From: Rhizomys pruinosus
Lineage: Eukaryota > Chordata > Mammalia > Rodentia > Spalacidae
Direction of reading: 5' to 3'
NCBI GenBank assembly: GCA_009823505.1
Contig: VZQC01013302.1
Span: 4,872,326-4,936,325 of the forward strand
DNA: 64,000 nt
Shown: positions 50,564 to 61,328 of the stretch, piece after piece
How positions within the stretch are numbered: the stretch's first letter is position 1
How the letters are laid out: the number at the start of each line of letters is the position of its first letter
Notes under the pieces: model-generated
The model's database searches: none
Told to the model about the DNA's origin: nothing
The model's input: the letters and a program-made list of their open reading frames with translations, nothing else
Made by a program: the position numbers and the translations under genes

Positions 50564-50830
50564 GGGGCTGGAGAGATGGCCTAACGGTTAAAAGCGCCGA
50601 CCGCTCTTAAAGAGGACCCGGGTTTGATCCCCCCAGCACCCACATGGCTGCCGAGAACCGTCTGAAACTCCAATTGCAGTAGAACTCCAGTTCCAGGGGA
50701 ATCCGATACCCTCTTCTGACCTCCGCGGAATTGCATGACACAGGTGCACAGACCTGCATGCAGACAGTACATTCATACACATACAGAAATAAAAATAAAT
50801 TAAAATAAATAAAAAAAAATAAAAAAAAAT
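50564..50830 (+). mobile_element. B2 SINE
   Basis: GGGGCTGGAGAGATGGCCTAACG head, slightly altered B box (GGGTTTGATCCCCCCAGCACC), doubled 17-bp unit and AATAAAAATAAATTAAAAT tail. It is flanked by ACAACAAGG on both sides, the right one expanded into a CAA microsatellite (50849-50867). Confidence 0.92.
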
Positions 50831-50869
50831 CACCCATTTGTTAAAAAACAACAACAACAACAACAAGGA

Positions 50870-51411
50870 GGGCAGCCCTTTAGACCAATTTATTTTATAT
50901 CCTTTTAAAATATCATCCAACAAAGGATGATGACGTTCACAGTTGGGACAAGTGTACCTAACTCAGGCATCTGCAGTCAGTCCATCGTGCCCGCTGAATA
51001 ACAACTTTGCTGCCGAAATTTCTTAAAACTTACCAAAGTAAAACAGAAGGCTGAATGATACAAAAGGATTAGTATTTCGGTGTAATTTTCAATTGGCTTT
51101 TTAAAAAAAGGAAACATATCCTGTCTCCCCAGAGCAGTCAATGAGCAAGAGCTACATGCAGCAATGTGAGTATTAAGACATTTCTTAAGTCTTCTCAAAC
51201 GAGTCCAAGGTGGGGATGGGATGGGTGACAAAACTGATAGAAAAACATTGCTACAGACATGATAACAATAAATTTAGATAATTTAAAATTTTTAAAAAAG
51301 GCAAGAGGCATTTCAGCAGCAAAGTGCTCAATAAAAAGTATATTGTAGAGGGTAATACAAGAAAGTTGGGGCAGTAAGAGGGCAAGAGTGGCCAGCAGGA
51401 TGGCGAAGGCC
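50870..51411 (-). pseudogene. 3'UTR remnant of the PPP6C retrocopy
   Basis: This is contiguous with the stop codon of the pseudogene and has no repeat signature except for the SINE beyond it. Continuation of the mRNA copy is the simplest reading. I did not verify it against the parental 3'UTR. Confidence 0.6.
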
Positions 51412-52000
51412 TCAAAGGAAATACGGCATCGTCGTTCTGGGAGGAATAACACGTTCTGAATCTGGAACTGCCCGAAATAGCTTTGGTTCTCTTGTGTTGA
51501 CATCTTTGAAGATCATGATGGAAGCAATATTTCCACAGCGGTAGCAGCAGTTAGGAGCAGAGCACACTCTGACCAGCTTCTCGTCAAACATAAACTTATA
51601 GCCTTCGTGCACAAGCTGATGTGCTCTGCAGATAAGTTTTAGGTTGTTGATATGAACAAACTCATTTGTGACTTTTGCTCCAAAGAGCCAACCTGCTCCT
51701 CGGGGACTGACTGCCCACGTATCTACATCTTCAGGATCCGACCACACCAGGTCACAGAAAGCTCCTTTGTGAGGAATTTCCTTATTCCGTTCAATGGTTC
51801 GAATTTGATCCAATGTTTTGATACCAGGAGATAAGCCGCCATGAACACACAAAATTCGTTCATCTATTAAAGCTGCTACTGTCAGCATGTCAAAAACTTT
51901 GGTACAATATCTCCAGGCACTAGCTTTTCCATATTTGGTTTGGGCTACCTCATCATAAAATACCCATAACACCCTGTGTTATCTTCTACTCATCATGAGT

Positions 52001-52054
<54 letters not shown>

Positions 52055-52538
52055 GTCTTTCTGAGACAGGGTCTCCCTGTAGCCCCAGCTGTCCTGGAAC
52101 TCTCTCTGTAGACCAGGCTGGCCTTGAACTCACAAAGCTCCTCCTGCCTCTGCCTCCCGAGTGCTAGGATTAAAGGCATGCGCCACCATGCCCGGCATGA
52201 TTTCCTCTTAAAAGTGTAATACGATCAGGCCATTTAGCCTTTAGTGCAAGAAGGTAAGTGAAGTTCTCCAAACTATAGTAACCTCTGTCTACAAAATCAC
52301 CCATAAATATGTAGTTTGTGTCAGGAACCTGACCTCCAGTTCTGAATAATTCACAAAGATCATAAAACTGTCCGTGTATGTTCCCACACACTGTTAGTGG
52401 TGTTGACACTGGCTGAACATTTGACTCTTCCAAGAGAAGATCACAGACATAGTCACACAGCCGCTTTAGGTCGTTCTCGGGAAGGTACTTGCACAGCCGC
52501 CCTATCTCCACATACTTGTCGAGATCCAGCGGCGCCAT
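51412..52538 (-). pseudogene. PPP6C: PPP6C processed pseudogene interrupted by a B1
   Basis: PPP6C is the catalytic subunit of Ser/Thr phosphatase 6. The minus-strand start at 52538-52536 reads [20 protein letters not shown]. It continues through [20 protein letters not shown] and RITLLRGNH, where the B1 enters at 52195. After the B1 it reads [92 protein letters not shown] and [20 protein letters not shown], with a stop at 51414-51412. No introns are present. The metal-site motif GDIHG is GNIHG, NHES is disrupted and SAPNY is SAPNC. A GC-rich 5'UTR remnant reaches ~52675, and a 3'UTR-like remnant extends below 51412. Confidence 0.95.
52007..52195 (-). mobile_element. B1 SINE inside PPP6C pseudogene
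   Basis: The target duplication CATGAGTTCCTCT (51994-52006) versus CATGATTTCCTCT (52196-52208) differs at one base. It has a long T-run (A-tail) to 52053, then TCTTTCTGAGACAGGGTCTCC, CTGTAGACCAGGCTGGCC, GTGCTAGGATTAAAGGCATG and CACCATGCCCGGC. The near-consensus sequence indicates a young insertion. Confidence 0.97.
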
Positions 52539-52675
52539 TTTAGGAATCACAAGCCGCGACAGAGGCTGCTGTGGCAGCGGCGGCGGCGGCGGCAGCGGCA
52601 GCGACGGCTGGACTAGCAGAGGCAGCGGAGGCCGAAGCCGGAACTCTCCCGTGTTATGCATCTTTCTTCTAGCTC
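52539..52675 (-). pseudogene. 5'UTR remnant of the PPP6C retrocopy
   Basis: A GC-rich stretch with a GGC/GCC trinucleotide run (52575-52605) stands immediately before the pseudogene start codon and ends abruptly in AT-rich DNA. It fits an mRNA leader carried along by retroposition. The run gives a false N-terminal proline-rich extension. Confidence 0.75.
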
Positions 52676-52689
52676 TTAAAAATTAAAAA

Positions 52690-53069
52690 AAAAAAATACA
52701 CTAGGGACAATGTGAATATGTGCATCTGAATATGCATATGGCAATAAGCATAATATCTGGACAAGGCACAACGGTATGCTTTTAAAATCATCTAAAAAAC
52801 AACAACAACAACAAAAAAAAAAACAGATCCTGATAACCTTACAATGAAATTAACTTTAAAAATGAGGCATTTTTGGTATCATTTATTGCACTCCTGTGCA
52901 TAAAGGAAAAAAGTCTCTCTTTTTCCAATGCCAGTCACTGACACGAATACTTAACAAAGTAGCATGATAACATCTGAAAGATATATTGATTTGTGTAGGT
53001 AGATGAAATAAAGGTTAAATTCTAAGGAATACATTAAATAGTATATCAAAATAATCATACACATAACTG
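52690..53069. other. Unclassified AT-rich stretch
   Basis: Nothing recognisable apart from an ACAACAACA run at 52800-52812. Confidence 0.5.
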
Positions 53070-53487
53070 TAATGATTGGAAAAATCCATTTTGAACAGAG
53101 AAGCCATTTAAGTAAATTTTACTCTTAGCTCAAGGTTGCAAGGCATACTTCAGGCAGTCTGGATCCCCTAACCTGTCCTTACTACTGACCAGTTGCATGT
53201 TCAACCCTTGAAACACAGACATTATTAACTGCTGTTTCTTTGATGATCCTGCTTAAAGACACCCTGACATTTTCTACCTGGTCCAAAAGTGCAAGGCAGC
53301 TATGCCTTGTTGGCCTCCCCTTTAAAAGCTACCCTCCTTCACTCACTTGGGACTGCAGTCAGATTTCCAAGACTGTATGCAAGGATTATATGTGGGCACT
53401 GAGACAGTTTATCAACAGCGCTGTTTTTTTTTTAAATAAATCTACACGATTACAATTTGATTTTGCTCTGGGGTCTTTCCTCCAACA
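53070..53487 (+). mobile_element. Class I ERV LTR (5' boundary uncertain)
   Basis: TTTAAAAG (53321) may be the TATA-like box. AATAAA lies at 53435-53440, followed by GGGGTCTTTCC and a CCAACA end at 53487. Two bases later comes a primer-binding-site-like TGGAGGCCCC. This spacing and the GGGTCTTTC-TTTGG wording are typical of gammaretrovirus-like elements. The 5' start is a guess. Confidence 0.6.
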
Positions 53488-54914
53488 TTTGGAGGCCCCC
53501 ACAAGATAACTGGGAGACCCCAGACTCTGGGCCATTGGTATTGGACAGGCCTGTGATAGGGTTGACTCTGTTGGTGAACTTGGAGGCCAATGGAACCCGA
53601 GGCTGTGAGGACTGCAAATTCTTCAAATTGGGAGCACAATGAAAGTAAAAACTGATGCGTGCTTGAGATAGAGCCAGTTGGAGATTTGGTCTGACTGGTC
53701 TGAGGGTTCAGATGCTTGAGGGGGATTTTAGAAAGGATTGAACTTGATTGCTAACTGAGGCACCAGGGACAGCGAAGGCATTATCATGTCCTTTTGTTCT
53801 GTCCTGTTTTAGTATTAGGTGTGTGAGTGAAATATGGCCATCATGTGTCTGGGTTTGGCAGGCCTTCTCTGTCTGTGGGAGTGTTTTTGTTCCTGTGTGT
53901 TCTCTGTTTTTGTTTTTCTTTGTTTTGTGTTTGTTTATTTGTTTGCTTGTTTGTTTTTTGGCTGGTGGATTTGGATTTTCTGGAGCATGAGAGTACTGCA
54001 GAGCCCTGGACCAGAGTCTCTTGCCAGGTGAAGTAAGAAGGAGATACAGAATCAATGCCCAGGTAAGGGTCCTCCAAGGTTAGACAGATAGGTGAAAGCC
54101 AGTGCAGGCTGATCCCCAACAGGTGCATAAAAAGTCTTGATGGGATTTCAAAATGGCATTGACATGCAGTCAGGAAGGAAAAGGGACCATGTGCTTCCAA
54201 AGTGCTGGCCTCATCTAGATAAGAACAAGAACTTAATTGGACTAACTAGTGAACAACACTTTTAAATTCTGAAGTGTTGTGTGTGAATGTGAGACTGAGA
54301 GTAACAGGTCCACTGCTCTATGGAGCTGTGGAATCTGAGTGGGCCTCACCCTGCAGTTCCCCTGAGATCATGTTACCTAAACTGGCATTCACCTTCGGAT
54401 GACCAAGCATGGAGTTTGTAAGTGTGGCCATAAGGTAAGATCTCTTAAGACACCTCTTGGTGTCCAGAAAGAGGGAGAGACTAACGCTGTCCAACCACTC
54501 CTGTGCACACATTAGGAACATCAAAGGCGCATAAAAAAATCTAAATGAGTTTCTCCCAGTCCATGTCTTAGACCCAGACTGTCATCCTGTTGAGGGGAAA
54601 CAACGTAAAACTAGGCTATGAAGGAGACTGTGGCACTGAGATAAAACTCTCTAAATTGAGACCTTTCTGTTAAGTGAAATAACTTGATATCAGGCCATGC
54701 TGCCGAACGAAACCCTGAGTCATAATGCACGGCTCTTGAACTCTAAAACCTAACCTCATAATTACCAGAAGAGAAGGGAAAACTGCCTCAAAAATATGAG
54801 ATTCCAGAGAAAGTGTTCCCCCTTCTCCAAATTTAACCATAAGTGCCTTCTATTCCAGCCATATTTTTAGCAACATAGCATTCATTATCACTTTTTATCT
54901 GTGCTCATACTGTT
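53488..54914 (+). mobile_element. ERV primer-binding site and untranslated leader remnant
   Basis: The primer-binding-site-like sequence at 53490-53507 (TGGAGGCCCCCACAAGAT) resembles the complement of tRNA-Gln, with differences. GGGAGACCCC follows, as in gammaretroviral leaders. A T/G-rich stretch (53880-53960) and the remainder contain no long frame, so no viral protein is preserved. The right boundary is uncertain; a B2 begins at 54927. Confidence 0.5.
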
Positions 54915-54926
54915 CATTCTGATTTT

Positions 54927-55161
54927 TTTTATTTATTTATTTTTGTATGTGTATGAATGTACTGTCTGCATGCAAGTCTGTGCACCCGTGTTGTGCAATG
55001 CCACAGAGGTCAGAAGAGGGTCTTGGATTCCCCTGGAACTGGAGTTCTCCTGGAATTGGAGTTACAGACGGTTCTCAGCTGCCATGTGGGTGCTGGGGAT
55101 CAAACCCGGGTTCCCTGCAAGAGCATCGGTGCTCTTAACAGCTAGGCTATCTCTCCAGCCC
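54927..55161 (-). mobile_element. B2 SINE with 17-bp internal duplication
   Basis: The 12-bp duplication CATTCTGATTTT lies at 54915-54926 and 55162-55173. Antisense B2 order: ATTTATTTTTGTATGTG, GTACTGTCTGCATGC, GAGGTCAGAAGAGGG, doubled TGGAACTGGAGTTCTCC-type unit, GGGATCAAACCCGGG, ATCTCTCCAGCCCC. Confidence 0.95.
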
Positions 55162-55173
55162 CATTCTGATTTT

Positions 55174-56165
55174 AAAACCTGACTCTTTTGCACTGAATGA
55201 ATCAAATCCATAGCATTCAAAATCTTAACGTGTTTCACATTCTGTGTCCCCTCCTTCTTCCTGTATCAGGATTGCTTACTCCTTATCTGTTTTATGAATG
55301 ACTGTCAAGTACATTCTTGGATAGAATAAAATGTTGCTGTCATATTATTAAAGTCCAAAGACTTACGGAATTTTCACATTTTTGATTCAGACAAAATGTA
55401 AAATTACCAATTCCTTAAGCATTCTGTTTAGTACAGTCATGGGCTTTTCTTTGCTTTTTCAAATGTATCATTCTCATCATTATAGTTAGTACATATTTTG
55501 TTTTTCTATATATGGTTCGCCTCCCCAACAGAAAATACTGTTTGTTAAACATATTAGGTAACTGAAGATATTATTGATTGATCTTTGGAACAATTTACAT
55601 TTAACCACAGTGAGTCCTGTATGTGAATGTCATTTAAAATATGTACAAAAACACTCCATACTATTACAATAATTAATCATAGATAAATCAAATTTATGAA
55701 TGAATCAATAGTTATTGCTTATATAGACAACATATTTTCTAGAATAGTATTAATCATTTGCAAGAAATGGACAATTTTACATAAAATAGGTCAGATTTAG
55801 ACAAATATCATTTTCACAATAATTGATATGATCATATTAAAATATGATTACAGAAAGCCATCATTTTTCAAATAAAAAATAAAATTAGGAGAAACTGATC
55901 ATACTTTATGGTTAGAGAAAATTCAATCACATTATTAGTAAAAGACAATTAATTTTAATGAACATATTCAGAAATCTACGTGATTTGAAATATTTGTATT
56001 CAACATCTTCATTGGGAATTCTGTAGACTTATTCTACGTATGTCAAGAGAATAATGATTTCCATCTTAAGTCAGATGCCATAACACAGAATGTCATGGGA
56101 AACCCTAATGGCCTATATTTAATATGATTAGGATTGTTTCAAATCAATATGCCATTTAAGAGTAA
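55174..56165. other. Unclassified AT-rich stretch
   Basis: I see no gene and no SINE. The sequence is uniformly AT-rich with no long frame. Confidence 0.5.
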
Positions 56166-56350
56166 TTTTTTCTTATTTTTTTATGTGTATGAATGTACTG
56201 TCTGCATGTAGGTTTGTGCACTCGTGTCGTGCAGAGGTCAGAAGAGGGTGTCCAATTCCTCTGGAACTGGAATTAAAGACGGTTCTCAGCTGCCACGTGG
56301 GTGCTTGGGACCGAACCCGGGTCCTCTACAAGAGCAGTTGGCGATAGCCC
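56166..56350 (-). mobile_element. B2 SINE lacking its 5' head
   Basis: Antisense B2 from TTTTTTATGTGTATGAATG through GCAGAGGTCAGAAGAGGG, one TGGAACTGGAATT unit, and GGGACCGAACCCGGGTCCTC. The normal GCTCTTAACC...CTCTCCAGCC head is absent, replaced by GGCGATAGCCCC. Confidence 0.85.
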
Positions 56351-56460
56351 CAAGGTGCCGAAGCTAGGGTCAAAGAATAAGGACTCAGAGAGAACAAAAA
56401 CAGGAGAAGCAGAAATTACATGAGCATCAAATGACTAAAGGAATACAAACAGCAATTCAT

Positions 56461-56462
<2 letters not shown>

Positions 56463-56510
<48 letters not shown>

Positions 56511-56514
56511 ACAC
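56463..56514. repeat. (CA)n microsatellite
   Basis: A CA tract with one CAAA interruption. Confidence 0.95.
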
Positions 56515-56566
56515 CATACTTCTGATACCCCACCATATTCTGCAAACAGAAGCAAATCTCATCGAG

Positions 56567-56732
56567 GGTCAGCCGTGCTCAGCCACTGACAGGAGAAGAC
56601 CCTTGCTGCGTCCTCAGCAGCCATGCTCACCCACTGAAAGGAGATGGCCCGTTCTGTCCAGGCAACCATGCTCACCCACTGACAGGAGGAGGCCCGCCCT
56701 GTGTCCCCAGCAGACATGCTCATCCACTGACA

Positions 56733-56735
<3 letters not shown>
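56567..56735 (-). repeat. ~48-bp minisatellite carrying repeated splice-donor sequence
   Basis: Four units start at 56570, 56618, 56663 and 56711 (spacings 48, 45 and 48). On the minus strand each holds a TCAGTGGxTGAGCA-type block, which looks like an exon end followed by a GTGAGC donor. The array directly follows the relic KRAB-A exon on that strand. Confidence 0.8.
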
Positions 56736-56880
<145 letters not shown>

Positions 56881-57331
56881 TCACAGCAGCAAACGAGAAC
56901 TGTGCAAACAGGGACATGTTCCTGCCACGTGACACATCATTAGTATGCCAACAAAACACCCATTTTACACAGCCTTTGGGCATGTAAAGATTAAAAAGAC
57001 CCATCTGCCAATCAGGTTAAGCTACCCTTCCCCATGAATCTACAAATGGATTCTAATACTTTAATTTTTGAATTACATTTTGTTTGTTTATGCAAAAAAG
57101 AGTAATTTTTTTGAGAAATGATTCAGGAAAATAATCAAAACGAGATGGAACATCAGGTGAACTTTTGTATAAGTTATATAGATGTTTGATCTCATTATTA
57201 GAACCTGAAGGATAGATAAGGGAGGCAGAAATTACTACACATGTAAAATTACAGAAATATATTATTTTCAGAGAAAGTGCACTAAATAAACTTTGCAATT
57301 TAAGTTCGGTAAAGCAAAAAAAAAAAAAAAA

Positions 57332-57383
57332 NNNNNNNNNNNNNNNNNNNNNNNNNNNNNNNNNNNNNNNNNNNNNNNNNNNN
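57332..57383. other. 52-N assembly gap
   Basis: It is bounded on the left by an A-run and on the right by sequence leading into a GA microsatellite. Frames across it are not meaningful. Confidence 0.98.
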
Positions 57384-57408
57384 GAATGCATTTTTTGTTT
57401 CCAGGCTT

Positions 57409-57410
<2 letters not shown>

Positions 57411-57464
<54 letters not shown>
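57411..57464. repeat. (GA)n microsatellite
   Basis: A pure GA tract next to the gap. Confidence 0.95.
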
Positions 57465-57468
<4 letters not shown>

Positions 57469-57472
57469 CAAC

Positions 57473-57590
57473 AAAAATCTTTAATCCCAACACTTCAGAG
57501 GCAGAGGCAGATTGATCTCTGATCCAGTCTAGCCTGACCTACATAAAGAGTTCAGGGCATTTAGGGCTACAGAGAGAACCTGTTAAAATA
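57473..57590 (+). mobile_element. B1 SINE, 5'-truncated
   Basis: AATCTTTAATCCCAACACTTC, AGAGGCAGAGGCAGATTGATC, CCAGTCTAGCCTGACCTAC, GGGCTACAGAGAGAACCTGTT. The first part is missing or lost in the adjacent gap and GA repeat. Confidence 0.85.
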
Positions 57591-58879
57591 AGGGTGAAGA
57601 AGAAAACATTATTTTTTAATTTCCAGAACACACACTGTGGCTCCAGTACCCTGGTAGCATGCATAAACCACACTATAAAGAGTAAGAGGAGACATTTCAC
57701 TTGGTTCCACTGTCCCTTACCACAACAAAAAGGCACCACGCGGTAAATCATGCCCTGGCACAAACCTTATCTGTGAGTAGGAGAAATTAAGGTGGGTATA
57801 CAACTTCAATTTGTCAAAGTGCTACTCTTGAGCTTATTTTTATTATGTTCCATTCTTGAGACAGGAATTTCTGGTATTAGCACTTCTATACTACTGGGGA
57901 CATAAAGGACCATAAAAGGGAAAAATCACACTGACCAGATTCAGAACTCTTTAGTGGCTCTAGCCCCACAAATATTAGCTCAACAACAGCCCACATCATC
58001 ACCAATCATTTAACTCAAACTTGGAGGTCCTCGACCTTGTACTGCCTGGCTATGGAGCATAGTTAATATCTGCAAGCCATCCATAAACCTAGGAAGAGGT
58101 TCTGCCCAATCAAGGTCCCTAGCCAATAGTATAGCCTAACCAAGAGCTCAGATAACAGCCCCACCTTATTAGGGAGTCTAGTCAAATGCCTGCTTGACCT
58201 TGGAGCCCAGGTGAATAAAATACAAACAACATCACAAAGCATATGAAAATACAAATCTGACTGATTAAATACATTCATAAACACTCTAACAGTGGTCCAT
58301 AATTCAATTTTAATGTTAATATAAAAAGTTAAATAAAAGAATTAAGAATAACAGTAATTACCAAGACTTGTTAAGGGATACATAACAGAGATAAAATAAA
58401 CTTTTGTATCAATAATCCTAAGTATGTCGAAGAAAACAAAATTTCAGAGATTTCACATATGATTTAACTTATCATTTTAAACTATAGGAAACAGCTTTCT
58501 GCATATGCTAATAATTTTGTGTTCTGTATCTCAATATTAATTTATTTCAGGAGTATATATTTAAAATAAATCAAATAAACCAAGAAACATAATTTACATG
58601 ATAAAGGATAACATATTATTGATTCTAAATTATGAATTTTAATGAACCATTTTCATTTTAAATTTAATTATAAAATAAATTCAGAACTTTTATCTCTGAA
58701 GCAAGAGGACATGACTTTGATCATTAAAACCCATATCAAAAACTTGGTTGTATAATTAGACAGCTTTTTATTACCCTGAAGTTAAGTGTGCCACTGCTGC
58801 ACCAATATGTAAGCATTCTTTTCTCAGAAGCACTTAAGAGAATCGTCAAGCGGCCCCCAAGCCTCAATCCTTGCTGTTA
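57591..58879. other. Unclassified AT-rich stretch
   Basis: No gene or repeat family is recognised. Confidence 0.5.
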
Positions 58880-58997
58880 TCCTCACAAACCTGTGAGGCC
58901 TGGACCCCCAATTGTCTTTGATCCCTTAGGGAAAAGCTTGGATGTGGAGCAAATGGCCTGGGGTTCCAACTGCCCCAACTGCCTGCCCCAGGCCCCA

Positions 58998-59039
<42 letters not shown>

Positions 59040-59290
59040 TGTGTGTGTGTGTGTCCCAGCCCATGCAAGGATGTGTATAAAAAGCCTTGAGTTACAACAT
59101 TAAAGTTGAGTCTTTCTTACAGGTCTTTCGCTGAGTGACTTCTCATGGTTCCTTCCCACTCCTTGCCAGAGCTAAAGCCTGGAATTGTCAGCCTGCTGTC
59201 CAGGGATAATTCTGAGGCTTGCAGCCTTGCAGAGCTGTGAGCCTGGTCCAGGGAGGAAGAACATAAAGTGGACTGCAGCCCATGCATAAT
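58880..59290 (+). mobile_element. Possible LTR remnant
   Basis: A GC-richer block with a GTATAAAAAG box at 59072 and ATTAAAG at 59100 is followed by TCTTTCTTACAGGTCTTTCGC, the typical order of an LTR promoter and polyadenylation region. Ends and flanking duplications are not resolved. A GT microsatellite (58999-59053) interrupts it. Confidence 0.4.
58999..59053. repeat. (GT)n microsatellite
   Basis: A GT tract with one GTAT interruption. Confidence 0.95.
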
Positions 59291-60127
59291 GAACATTTAA
59301 AGGATCACTGGAGGTTAATATTTTAGACAACACCAATAGAAAAGGTTTGCTGGGCTACTCGTTCCCTTTCGTAGGCTTTAGATCTGAGGAAGACCAATGA
59401 TTGGTTTTCTCCCTTGGGACTTTGCATGGTACTCTGGGATATCATGGCAACTTGTGTTCAGGAAAGAGGTTTCGAGGTCAGTTCCAACTCCATTGTTCCA
59501 ATTGATTTTCATTTGAATGATGTACTGTCTTCAGCAATAGAGTCTGACCTTCAGGTTCTGGGGGTAATCAAGGTCTTTGTTAATAAGATTTGTTATTTTG
59601 GGAATATCTTTATCTATTCTGACCAAACAACTTGAAGGAAGTTTTCTCCCCTGTAAGACTGTTTGGTTGGTTTTAATATTTATTTTATTTTACTTTCATT
59701 TTATTAAATTATTTTATTGTGTATTTATACATTTCACACAATGTCTCCCATTCAATTTTATGGCACCTATTCCTCCATGCATCTATCTGAACTCATACAT
59801 TACACCGTCCATTCAAGCTTTTACACATTCACTCAGTTTCAGATATTTTATGTGTATTTTTCAGTAGGTTTTTGAGTAAATGCATTCCCCTCTATCTGTT
59901 CACATCAGCTAATATTTATTTGTCTCTCCTTTCTTGATGTTTGCCCTCTCCCATTCCTCCCTAGTTAATGTACCCCAAATTTCCCCATTTTCCTTGATAA
60001 TACCTGTCTCCTTTGAAGCCTGTTCCCTAGAGTTCCTTCTTCCCCACTTGCCCCCCATGATTTCTTCTATGTATTTCCCTCCTCCCTTCTAATTTGAATA
60101 CCATCATTTTCCCATTTACTTTGTAGT

Positions 60128-60130
<3 letters not shown>
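59291..60130. other. Unclassified; right part resembles antisense LINE 3' ends
   Basis: No gene is seen. From about 59700 the T/C-rich texture (ATACATTTCACACAATGTC, CCATTCCTCCC) is like old antisense L1 3'UTRs, without a firm match. Confidence 0.35.

Positions 60131-60176
<46 letters not shown>
60131..60176. repeat. (CT)n microsatellite
   Basis: A pure CT tract. Confidence 0.95.
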
Positions 60177-60178
<2 letters not shown>

Positions 60179-60397
60179 CTTTATTCCCTTTATTTCTTTG
60201 GGGAGAACTCATGAGTGGCACTAAAACATAGCCAAGCTGTACATAATGGTGAAGAGGTCATAGATTCTACAGAAAATCCCTCTCTATCAATATCTCTAGA
60301 CAAATGAAATTTCCTTTTTGGTCATTTGTTTTTCTTTTTTAATTATAATATATATATTAATATATATAATATATATAATATTATATATATATTTATT

Positions 60398-61190
60398 TTT
60401 TTTTTTTTTAAAACATACTGATGCTTTGTGTATTTCATACCATGCATTTATCCAATTCAGTTCAGGCATATATACCCTTCCGTTCACACCCTGCCCGCAC
60501 CCTACCCATTCCCATGTCATGCATTCTGTCCGTAAGCTTTCTGCATCTTTCTTGTTTTGTTGTTTGTTGTTGTTTTTGTTTTCAATTTTTTTTAACAAAT
60601 AGTGATATTTGTGAGTACAAGATCCTTCATGTACAACCAATTTGCAGCAGGTGTGTACCAAACCCAAGACTCCATGGGTGCCATCCAGCAGCAGGGGGGT
60701 TGTATGTTCAAATCAGCTTGATCAAAATGAGTGTCCAGATCTATATTGTGGTGAGTTTTTCATCCTCATTCACCCCAATCGAAGTGCCATTACATCTCTA
60801 CCACGCCTGTCTTCCGCAGATTGTTCCCTAGGCTTAGAAAAGGGGCACAGGTGGATGAGAAGCAAAACAGTCTACTTTCTCTGGAGCTGTTGTCTTGGTC
60901 TCTAGTCAATTCTGGCTGTTTTCTTTCATGGGCTGCCAGCTTGTCCAGGCATAACCTTTCAATCCTACTAATGAAGCACATGCAATTAGATATATAGGTA
61001 TTTAAACAGTATAATATATAGCCTTTCGGTCCTACTAATGAAGCACTCGCAATTGGATATATAGGTATTTAAACATTACTAGTTGTTATGGTAGGTTACA
61101 TTGGTATAGACACAGATGTTTGGATGGTATGTTAATCCATGAATTATATTTTTTTCTGTTAAGTATGACAGGGTCATCGTGTGGTTTAGT
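60398..61190 (-). mobile_element. L1-tailed chimeric retroposon, copy d (longest)
   Basis: Reverse-oriented copy with the A-rich tail (T-run at ~60399-60411), the L1-like end (TGATGCTTTGTGTATTTCATAC), the C-rich complement of the G-tract, the shared body (CTTCCGCAGATTGTTCCCTAGG, TCAATTCTGGCTGTTTTC) and a 5' extension shared with copy c. The 5' part holds a 67-bp tandem duplication (CCTTTCxxTCCTACTAATGA at 60955 and 61022). Each unit contains GGTATTTAAAC, a TATA-like motif on either strand. There is no ORF. Confidence 0.75.
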
Positions 61191-61191
61191 T

Positions 61192-61328
61192 TTTTTAAAA
61201 AAAGGGTCTCCATCTAGGATCACCTGTGCCTGAACTGCCTATGTAGATCAGGTTTGCCTTGAGCTCAACGAGATCTGCCTCTACTTCTGGAGTGCTGGAA
61301 TTAAAGGCATGTACTACCATGCCTAGCA
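61192..61328 (-). mobile_element. B1 SINE, diverged
   Basis: Antisense B1: AAAAAAAGGGTCTCCATC, GCCTGAACTGCCTATGTAGA, CTTGAGCTCAACGAGATCTG, GGAGTGCTGGAATTAAAGGC, ACTACCATGCCTAGC. Confidence 0.9.

Noticed and set aside
51412..51972. 186-codon PPP6C frame as a functional gene
   Set aside because: It is intronless and cut from its N-terminal half by a B1, and the retrocopy carries a changed metal ligand. It is a processed pseudogene.
57053..57493. 146-codon minus-strand frame
   Set aside because: It runs through the 52-N gap and a GA microsatellite.
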